From Lutraria lutraria (taxonomy: Eukaryota; Mollusca; Bivalvia; Venerida; Mactridae), in the NCBI GenBank assembly GCA_964023205.1, contig OZ026839.1:17638386-17702385 (forward strand): 64,000 bases of DNA, written 5' to 3'. The notes under the pieces were generated by a model that saw only the letters and a list, made by a program, of their open reading frames with translations, searched no databases and had not been told where the DNA came from. Each line of letters begins with the position of its first letter. The stretch's first letter is position 1. Below are positions 55,073 to 64,000 of the stretch, in pieces. The position numbers were made by a program, and so were the translations under genes.

Positions 55073-56872
55073 CACTATCAATAAGGAACAATGAATATAA
55101 CCTCCATTATATAACACTATCAATAAGGAACAATGAATATAACCTCCATTATACAACACTATCAATAAGGAACAATGAATATAACCTCCATTATACAACA
55201 CTATCAATAAGGAACAATGAATATAACCTCCATTATATAACACTATCAATAAGGAACAATGAATATAACCTCCATTATATAACACTATCAATAAGGAACA
55301 ATGAATATAACCTCCATTATACAACACTATCAATAAGGAATAATGAATATAACCTCCATTATATAACACTATCAATAAGGAACAATTAATATAACCTCCA
55401 TTATACAACACTATCAATAAGGAACAATGAATAAAACCTCCATTATATAACACTATCAATAAGGAACAATTAATATAACCTCCATTATACAACACTATCA
55501 ATAAGGAACAATGAATATAACCTCCATTATATAACACTATCAATAAGGAACTTGGTTAAATGAATATAACCTCCATTATACAATACTATCAATAAGGAAC
55601 TAGGTTAAATGAATGTAACTTCCATCATACAATACTATCAATAAGGAACTTGGTTAAATGAATATAACCTCCATTATATAACACTATCAATAAGGAACTA
55701 GGTTAAATGAATATAACCTCCATTATATAACACTATCAATAAGGAACTAGGTTAAATGAACGTAACTTCCATCATACAATACTATCAATAAGGAACTAGG
55801 TTAAATGAATATAACCTCCATTATATAACACTATCAATAAGGAACTAGGTTAAATGAATGTAACTTCCATTATACAACACTATCAATAAGGAACTTGGTT
55901 AAATGAATATAACCTCCATTATACAACACTATCAATAAGGAACTTGGTTAAATGAATATAACCTCCATTATGTAACACTATCAATAGGGAACTAGGTTAA
56001 ATGAATATAACCTCCATTATACAACACTATCAATAAGGAACTTGGTTAAATGAATATAACTTCCATTATACAACACTATCAATAGGGAACTAGGTTAAAT
56101 GAATATAACCTCCATTATACAACACTATCAATAAGGAACTTGGTTAAATGAATATAACCTCCATTATATAACACTATCAATAAGGAACTTGGTTAAATGA
56201 ATATAACCTCCATTATACAATACTATCAATAAGGAACTAGGTTAAATGAATGTAACTTCCATCATACAATACTATCAATAAGGAACTAGGTTAAATGAAT
56301 GTAACTTCCATCATACAATACTATCAATAAGGAACTAGGTTAAATGAATGTAACTTCCATCATACAATACTATCAATAAGGAACTAGGTTAAATGAATGT
56401 AACTTCCATCATACAATACTATCAATAAGGAACTAGGTTAAATGAATGTAACTTCCATCATACAATACTATCAATAAGGAACTAGGTTAAAGAATGTCAG
56501 ACTGATCACTATCAATAAGGAACAATGAATATAACCTCCATTATATAACACTATCAATAAGGAACAATGAATATAACCTCCATTATATAACACTATCAAT
56601 AAGGAACAATGAATATAACCTCCATTATACAACAATAGGTTAAATGAATGTAACTTCCATCATACAATACTATCAATAAGGAACTAGGTTAAAGAATGTA
56701 ACTTCCATCATACAATACTATCAATAAGGAACTAGGTTAAATGAATGTAACTTCCATCATACAATACTATCAATAAGGAACTAGGTTAAATGAATGTAAC
56801 TTCCATCATACAATACTATCAATAAGGAACTAGGTTAAATGAATGTAACTTTCATCATACAACACTATCACA
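55073..56872. repeat. 42/49-bp satellite array, about 1.8 kb
   Basis: Left part (55073-55545): 42-bp units GAACAATGAATATAACCTCC..CACTATCAATAAG. Right part: 49-bp units beginning GAACTAGGTTAAATGAAT, a 7-bp longer version. At 56485-56640 the 42-bp form returns with its left boundary text (GTCAGACTGATCACTATCAA). 42 is divisible by 3, so a 208-codon minus-strand frame with a 14-residue period appears; it is not a gene. Confidence 0.95.
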
Positions 56873-56952
56873 GAGATAATTTTACATTTTGAAAGAATGA
56901 GTTATACAAGTGCACATGTTTTGAAACAATGAGTTTTCCTAAAACCAATGAG

Positions 56953-58102
56953 TTTTTAGCTCACATGTCACAAAGTGAGCTATTAGGATCACTCTCCGTC
57001 CGGCGTCCGGCGTCGTGCGTCGTCAAACTTTTTGTTGTGACCACCCTAGGGGCCACATTTTTGGCTCAATTTTAGCAAAACTGGGTCAGAATGTTAATAT
57101 CAACAAAATCTCGGACAAGTTCGATATTGGGCCATTTTGGGTAAAAAACTAGGTCACCAGGGCCAAATAAGGGAAAACCTTGTGAACACTTTAGAAATCA
57201 CTGTTTTGAATTTATCTTCATGAAACTTTGTCAGAATGTTTATTTTAATAATATGTAGGTCAAGTTTGAAAATGGGTAATTTCTGTAGTAAAATTAGGTC
57301 ACTAGGGCAAATTGCTGGAAAACCTTGTGAACACTCTAGAAGTCACTGTTTTGATTGGATGATCATGAAACCTTGTCAGAATGTTTGTCTTCATAATATC
57401 TTGGACAAGTTCGAACATGGGTCATCTTGGATCGAAAACTAGGTCGCTAGGTCAAATCTTATGAAAAACCATGTTAACACTGTATATTTCACAGTTATAA
57501 TTGGATCTTCACCAAACTTTGTCAAATCGTTTGTTTTAATGATATAACGGTCAAGTATAAATATGGGTCATCTGGGGTCAATAACTAGGTCACCAGGTCA
57601 AATCTTAGGAAAACTTTGTTAACACTGTAGATGTCACAGTTTTAATTGGATCTTCACCAAACCTTGTCAAAATGTTTGCCTCAATGATATGTGGGTCAAG
57701 GATGAACATGGGTCAGCCGGGTTCAAAAACTGGGTCACAAGGTTAAATCTTAGGTAAAAAGCTCTAAATGTCATGTAAATGTTTTGATTGGATCTTGGCC
57801 AAACCTTGTCAGATTGTTTGTCTTAATGATATTAAGGACAAGTTCAAATATGGGTCACCTAGGGTCAAAAACCAGGTCACAAGGTCAAATCTTAGGAAAA
57901 CCTTATTAACACTGTAGATGTCAAATTTTGATCGTATCTTCACCAAACCTAGTCAGACTGTTTGTCTTAATGATATGTAAGACAAATTCGAACATAGGTC
58001 GTCTGGGGTTAAAAACTAGGTCACCGGTTCAAAACAATGTTTTAATGAGTGAACAGTGATTGTCATGTGAGCGATATAGGGCCATCTTGGCCCTCTTGTT
58101 AT
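56953..58102 (+). mobile_element. Helitron-like repeat, family C
   Basis: Head GCTCACATGTCACAAAGTGA and GCTA, then CGTCCGGCGTCCGGCGTCGT. About ten modules of about 110 bp. Tail GGGCCATCTTGGCCC then T-CTTG before TT. It starts about 80 bp after the satellite. Confidence 0.9.
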
Positions 58103-58400
58103 GTGTGTTAGGAGGTTAAATATGAAAAAGGTCAACACAGTGTAAATTGCTCATTAACGTTTAAATTCTGCATCAGCAGATACATGTGCCACTCTGGCCC
58201 AACACACTATTGAAATATCCCTGTTATGTACATGTATACACTACCCCCTATCTAGAGCATTGACCTCTAAAAACTCAAATAGCGCATTTTCATTCCGAAA
58301 ATTGTAACACCAATAATAACTTATTCTAAATGGTATAATTGTTAATTTGTATAACATTGTGATTTTGTTTTCTATTTAAACCATGGGACAAAATCTTTCC
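58103..58400. other. Spacer between two Helitron-like copies
   Basis: No gene or repeat recognised. Confidence 0.4.
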
Positions 58401-58402
58401 AT

Positions 58403-60618
58403 TTTTTAGCTCACCAGAGCACGAATGTGCTCAGGGTGAGCTTTTGTGATCGCCCTGCGTCCATCGTGCGTCGTTACGATTATGTGGCGTCCATGTTTAC
58501 TTAAAACAACATCTCCTCCTACACCGCTATGCCGATTGTAACCAAACTTTGCTGGAATGATCCTTGGGTGGTCCCCTTTCAAAGTTGTTCAAAAAATTAA
58601 ATTTCATTAAAAATTCTGGTTCCTATGGCAACAAATAGAAAAAACTTAAAAAATCTTCTTGTCTGAAACCACAGGGCCTAGAGCTGAGATATTTGGTATG
58701 TAGCATTGTCTAATGGAACTCTACAAAGTTTGTTCAAATTATTCCCCTGGGGTCAAAATTGGCTCCGCCCCGGGGGTAACTTGATTTTACATAGACTTAT
58801 ATAGGAAATTTAAAAAATCTTCTTGTCAAAAACTACAATGCCTAGAGCTTTGATATTTAATGTGTAGCATAGTCTAGTTGACCTCTACCAAGTTTGTTCA
58901 AATTATTACCCTAGGGTCAAAATTGGCCCCGCCCCGGGGGTCACTTGATTTATATAGACATTTAAATTCGAAAATTTAAAAAATCTTCTTCTCCGAAACC
59001 GCAAGGCCTAGAGCTTAGATATTTTGTATGTGGCATTGTCTAGTGGACCTCTACCAAGTTTGTTCAAATTATGGCCCCGGGGTCAAAATTGGCCCTGCCC
59101 TTGGGTTTATTCTATTTTATATAGGAAAATTTAAAAAATCTTCTCCGAAACCACAAGGCCTAGAGCTAAGATATTTTGTATGTAGCATTGTCTAGTGGAC
59201 CTCTACCAAGTTTGTTCAAATTATTGCCCTAGGGTCAAAATTGGCCCCGCCCCGGGGGTCACTTGATTTATATAGACTTATATAAGAAAATTTAAAAAAT
59301 GTTCTTCTCCGAAACCGCAAGGCCTAGAGCTTAGTTATTTGTATGTGGCATTGTCTAGTGGACCTCTACCAAGTTTGTTCAAATTATGGCCCCGGGGTCA
59401 AAATTGGCCCTGCCCTGGGGTTTATTCTATTTTATATAGGAAAATTTAAAAAATCTTCTCCGAAACCACAAGGCCTAGAGCTAAGATATTTTGTATGTAG
59501 CATTGTCTAGTGGACCTCTACCAAGTTTGTTCAAATTATTGCCCTAGGGTCAAAATTGGCCCCGCCCCAGGGGTCACTTGATTTATATAGACTTATATAG
59601 GAAAATTTAAAAAATCTTCTTCTCCGAAACCGCAAGGCCTAGAGCTTAGATATTTTGTATGTGGCATTGTCTAGTGGACCTCTACCAAGTTTGTTCAAAT
59701 TATGGCCCCGGGGTCAAAATTAGCCGTGCCCTGGGGTTTATTCTATTTTATATAGGAAAATTTAAAAAATCTTCTTCTCCGAAACCACAAGGCCTAGAGC
59801 TAAGATATTTGGTATGTAGCATTGTCTAGTGGACCTCTACCAAGTTTGTTCAAATTATTGCCCTAGGGTCAAAATTGGCCCTGCCCTGGGTTTATTCTAT
59901 TTTATATAGGAAAATTTAAAAAATCTTCTTCTCCGAAACCACACGGCCTAGAGCTAAGATATTTTGTATGTAGCATTGTCTAGTGGACCTCTACCAAGTT
60001 TGTTCAAATTATTGCCCTAGGGTCAAAATTGGCCCCGCCCCAGGGGTCACTTGATTTATATAGACTTATATAGGAAAATTTAAAAAATCTTCTTCTCCGA
60101 AACCGCAAGGCCTAGAGCTTAGATATTTTGTATGTGGCATTGTCTAGTGGACCTCTACCAAGTTTGTTCAAATTATGGCCCCGGGGTCAAAATTAGCCGT
60201 GCCCTGGGGTTTATTCTATTTTATATAGGAAAATTTAAAAAATCTTCTTCTCCGAAACCACAAGGCCTAGAGCTAAGATATTTGGTATGTAGCATTGTCT
60301 AGTGGACCTCTACCAAGTTTGTTCAAATTATGGCCCCGGGGTCAAAATTAGCCCTGCCCTGGGTTTATTCTATTTTATATAGGAAACTTTTAAAAAATCT
60401 TCTCCGAAACCACAAGGCCTAGAGCTAAGATATTTGGTATCTAGCTTTGTCTAATGGACCTCTTTTAAATCTGTTCATATAATGGCCATGGGATAAAAAA
60501 CGGCCCAGATCGGTCACTTGATATTACTTAGACTCGTATAGAAAACTTCAACAATGTTAATCTCCAAATGACCTTTTCTCCTGGTGAGCATTTATAGGGC
60601 CATCATGGCCCTCTTGTT
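58403..60618 (+). mobile_element. Helitron-like repeat, family B, expanded into a tandem array
   Basis: Head hairpin GCTCACC-AGAGCAC..GTGCTCA-GGGTGAGC (58409-58441) and tail hairpin GGGCCATCATGGCCC (60597-60611) then T-CTTG before TT. Between them lie about eleven modules with CTCTACCAAGTTTGTTCAAA at 58882, 59050, 59201, 59364, 59516, 59680, 59835, 59990, 60152 and 60308. Other family B copies have two to four modules. Confidence 0.92.
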
Positions 60619-60811
60619 TAACTAGGAATTGTTGTATATTATCATGATATTTAGGACAGGCCAGTGTTCAGTCTAGCTTGTGTCAGTAAGTGGCCATGAC
60701 ATTTGGGGTCATGAAATAAGATAACAAATATACCAAATGAATTAATATGTGGGTCGGGGCCAATCGAAAAAGTATCTCGTCGTCACAAATTGCAAACAAT
60801 CTAATTTACAA

Positions 60812-61074
60812 TGAATGTGTATGACCTTATGGTTTTGGACAAGTTCAGTTATGGGTGGAATCCGACCACAACTTCAAGAGTTATGGGCCCTTGGATTAGA
60901 AAATTTGCAACATTTTAGCTTGTTTAACAGTATTATACCTTCATTGTTGGTTTTGATCTCAAAATCTACGTAAAAATGAGTTTTACAAGATGGAAACTAT
61001 ATTACCTGGTCATTAATTATTGGCCTTTGTTCTCAGGTGAGCGATAAAGGGCCATCATGGCCCTCTTCTTTAGG
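60812..61074 (+). mobile_element. Family A repeat, 3' part
   Basis: GTTTTGGACAAGTTCAGTTA.. through GGTGAGCGATAAAGGGCCAT and CATGGCCCTCTT; the head is missing. Confidence 0.8.
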
Positions 61075-61128
61075 ATACTACTCCTACATTTTTCATGGGA
61101 TTTTGACGAAACTTTCAGAGACTTATTA

Positions 61129-62147
61129 TACCCCCAGATAAGAAATATATGGGGGCTATATTGGATTCACGCTTGACAGTCGGTCGGCCGGTCGGTCCGT
61201 GCGTCTGTAGACACAATTTGTCCGGAGAATTTCTCAGCAACTACTTACAGGATTTCAATATAACTTCACAGAAGTGATCAGTAGTAAGCCTAGTTGTGCT
61301 AGCTTAAAGTATTTTTCGTTCGGATTAATTTTCACTGAGTTATGCCCCTTTGTTGTTTTTATTCAGTATATACAATAGGCAAATTTTGTCCGGACAATTT
61401 CTCAGCAACTACTCACAGGATTTCAACGAAACTTCACAGAAGTAATAAGTAGTTAGCCTAGTTGTGCATGCTTAAATCGTTTTTCATTTGGATTGATTTT
61501 GACTGAGTTATAGCCCTTTGTTTTTTTCTACAGTATATACAATAGGCAATATTTCTCATTGACTACTGCCAGGAATTCTATAAAACTTCTCAGAAGTGAT
61601 AAGTAGTTAGCGTAGTTGTGCATGCATTAAGCTTGTCTTGGTTGGTTAAATTTTCACTGAGTTATGGCCCTTTGTTGTTTTTTATACAGTGTATATACAA
61701 TATCCCAGTAACTACTCATGGGAATTCAATGAAACTTCACAGAATTTATAAACAGTTAGCCAAGTTGTGCATGCAATAACCAGGTTTTGTTTGGATTAAT
61801 TTTCACTGAGTTATGGCCCTTTGTTTTAAACAATTAGGTAAATTTTGCCCGTACCATTTCTCAGCAACTACATGCAGGAATTCAGTGAAACTTCTTAGAA
61901 GTGATAAGTAGTTTGCCAAGTTGTGCATGTCCACAATAGGTTTTGTCCAAGTAAATTTTAATGAGCTATGACCCTTTGTTTTTTTTTATATAATGTATAT
62001 TGAGAAACTGGTCAGGATATATCTAAGCAACAATTTGCAGGTATTAAAAAATGAAAATGCATTATATTTCCCTCTGTAAAATGTAACAACTGTGTCAAGG
62101 CCGCATCTGGGGGTATTCATCACCTTTAGTGATAGTTCTAGTTGTTA
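61129..62147 (+). mobile_element. Helitron-like repeat, family G
   Basis: Head TATACCCCCAGATAAGAAAT with arm ATGGGGGCTATA; about five modules of about 150 bp (TTTCTCAGCAACTACT.., ACTGAGTTATGGCCCTTTGT). Tail hairpin ATCAC-CTTTA-GTGAT (62119-62133), then AGTT-CTAG before TT. Confidence 0.8.
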
Positions 62148-62149
62148 CT

Positions 62150-63035
62150 AAGTACCACCACACATATATTCCGGGTTTTGTGATTCGATCATTTTTTACG
62201 GAATTATGGCCCTTTGTTTTTTTTGTGTGATTGTAACAGCGAAATACTCTTGTTTCCTTGTTTTCTCAAGGGATTTTGATAAAACTTTCATGGAACTATT
62301 GTTATCAAGATACCCAATGCAAGTTGTAAAGGTTTTATGATTCAATAAATTTTGACAGAATTATGGCCCTTTGTTTATTTTGTGCATATATATGTAATAT
62401 ATAGAGAAATCATTTCTTTTAGGATACTACTCCTACATTTTTCATGGGATTTTGACAAAACTTTCACAGACTTGTTGTTACCAAGAACTCCCACACATAT
62501 ATTCCGGGTTTTGTGATTCGATCATTTTTGACGGAATTATGGTCCTTTGTTTATTTTGTGTGATTGTAACAGCGAAATACTCTTGTTTCCTTGTTTTCTC
62601 AAGGGATTTTGATAAAACTTTCATGGAACTATTGTTATCGAGATACCCAATGCATGTTGTAAAGGTTTTATGATTCGATTAATTTTGATGGAATTATGGC
62701 CCTTTGTTTATTTTGTTCATATGTAATATATAGAGAAATACTCTTTTGTTTGCAACTACTTCTGTATTTCTCAAGGGATTTTTACCAAACTTTGATAGAA
62801 GTATAATTGTCACCATGTTCACCAGCACATATTAGTAGGGTTTTGTGATTCGATCATTTTTAGCAGATTTACGGCCCTTTGTTTGCCTGTACCGAAATTT
62901 AACCTTGCCTATTAAATCAAAACGCTACCACCTGCAATCATCAAACTTCATATCTTGGTTCATCATGACAATCTCTACAGGACCTGTGCATTTTCAAAAA
63001 GGGCAACCGGAGGGGGCATGGTGTTTATAAAACAC
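62150..63035 (+). repeat. Dispersed modules (as at 28735-29576)
   Basis: About 190-bp modules with GGGTTTTGTGATTCGATCAT and AGGGATTTTGATAAAACTTT, closing with GTGTTTATAAAACAC then ATTTTGTT, the same tail type as family E. Confidence 0.7.
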
Positions 63036-63980
63036 ATTTTGTTTATACTATTTTAGTAGTAAACTGTTAAGAAAAAGAATGCATTATTGTCCGGTGTAAC
63101 ACAGTGTGTAGTGCAAAGATACTTGAAGTATTAGTACCATGCACAAGTATTTCATGCCAACTTATCTGAAGGCCAACTAGCTAAATATGGCTGAAAATAG
63201 ATCGACTTTTAATAGCGTACCAATTGTTATTACCAGAATTCCAACGAAATGTATAAGACTATTCTTCATCATGTTTATTACATGTACAGATATTCAAAAA
63301 AGATATGCCAAACAATAAAAATGATAATAATATAAACACTAGATCTATTTAATATATTCCTTACAAAAAAAAACACAAAAAAAACACAAAAACATTAAAA
63401 CACTGACAAACTTTTTTAAAAAATATACAGACATAGACAATTATTTACGAAAAAGTACTCTCGCGGTCTCACACTGATATTTTCGCAACAGATATATTAA
63501 TAGCCAACGTCGATACCAACTGCGCTACGCTGACAGTTGATGTACTTAATGAAATTTGTAAATCATATAGTCAGCCTACATGTCTACAGATAATTTGACA
63601 ATGGTTTTACATTGTAAAAGTGGACTCAACCACTACGTCACTCTACAATTATCCTAACTGAGCAGTACTTGTTTTATTGTTTTTTACACCCTTAGGCTGC
63701 AGTTAAATTTACACAGAAATGACCATTGTTAGAGTCACTAAATAATGTCCAAACAAACCATTTCCTCAGTTTTGTTTGACTTTTGTGTTGTAAAGAACTA
63801 CGTATGTTGCCAGGTTTTTTGGGTGTTCATCAGAAACACTGTTTTAATGTTTTTAAATCAACAACCAAGAGTACACAGGGTAAAATTCTGTCAAATTTAT
63901 TTTCTCATTTAACATAATTATTAAGAAGTTGAACAGTCTGATATGAAGTAGTACTATATTCTATAATGTCATTTCTTTAT
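63036..63980. other. Unrecognised, with one tRNA-like box
   Basis: On the minus strand from about 63534 the sequence GCGTAGCGCAGTTGGTATCG matches a tRNA A-box region, suggesting a decayed SINE (about 63440-63534). Nothing else identified. Confidence 0.35.
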
Positions 63981-64000
63981 TTTTAGCTCACCAGAGTACA
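63981..64000 (+). mobile_element. Start of a further family B head, cut by the window
   Basis: The window ends in TTTTTAGCTCACCAGAGTAC, the first bases of the family A/B head. Confidence 0.6.

Noticed and set aside
54917..55543. 208-codon minus-strand open frame with a 14-residue repeat (LLIVLYNGGYIHCS)
   Set aside because: It is the translation of 42-bp satellite units; the frame stays open only because 42 is a multiple of 3, and it closes when the 49-bp units begin.
58403..60618. CRISPR-like array because of regular repeats
   Set aside because: Units are about 155-165 bp without unique spacers, lie in a eukaryotic intron/intergenic region and are bounded by element ends.

Overview
The window is eukaryotic and most consistent with a bivalve mollusc. 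Coding exons are short (62-363 bp), GT-AG bounded and spread over long AT-rich introns packed with decayed transposons. The protein sequences are clear metazoan orthologues. The bivalve call rests on inference: the repeats that carry a GGGCCATCATGGCCC-type hairpin tail resemble those abundant in bivalve assemblies. No prokaryotic genes, CRISPR arrays or intact autonomous transposons were seen.

Three host genes are well supported. (1) TSNAXIP1 (+), 14 exons from 1352 to 31207; all 13 junctions keep frame and give 662 residues, lacking only the upstream start exon(s). (2) EXOSC4/RRP41 (-), complete in 3 exons from 43588 to 36450, 246 residues. (3) NCDN (neurochondrin, +), 5' part only, 7 exons from 43695 to 53734, 228 residues. 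TSNAXIP1 and EXOSC4 converge tail to tail. EXOSC4 and NCDN are head to head with only 106 bp between start codons and an ETS/GABP-type ACTTCCGG site in the gap, so probably share one bidirectional promoter. A possible terminal exon of an unidentified minus-strand gene lies at 54714-54870.

Most of the rest is repeat. Several families share one plan: a head hairpin, internal modules repeated in tandem, then a tail hairpin followed by a short spacer and CTAG/CTTG before T. This looks like non-autonomous Helitron/helentron-like DNA. One copy (58403-60618) has grown into an array with alternating 152/163-bp modules. There are also small inverted-repeat elements with target-site duplications (hAT-like 8 bp, piggyBac-like TTAA, pogo/Tigger-like TA), a tRNA-derived SINE with a 13-bp duplication, LINE relics, a Tc1-like transposase relic, a 2.65-kb foldback element and a 1.8-kb satellite.

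Layout: 1-900 repeat; 1352-31207 TSNAXIP1, with a 12-kb last intron of nested elements; 31208-36449 intergenic, holding a 2.5-kb inverted-repeat element; 36450-43588 EXOSC4, whose first intron carries a LINE broken by a hAT-like insert; 43589-43694 shared promoter; 43695-53734 NCDN exons; 53735-64000 satellite, Helitron-like arrays and no further recognisable NCDN exon. The three genes act in unrelated processes (ciliary/germ-cell coiled-coil protein, RNA exosome, neuronal-type armadillo protein), so apart from the shared promoter no functional cluster is implied.
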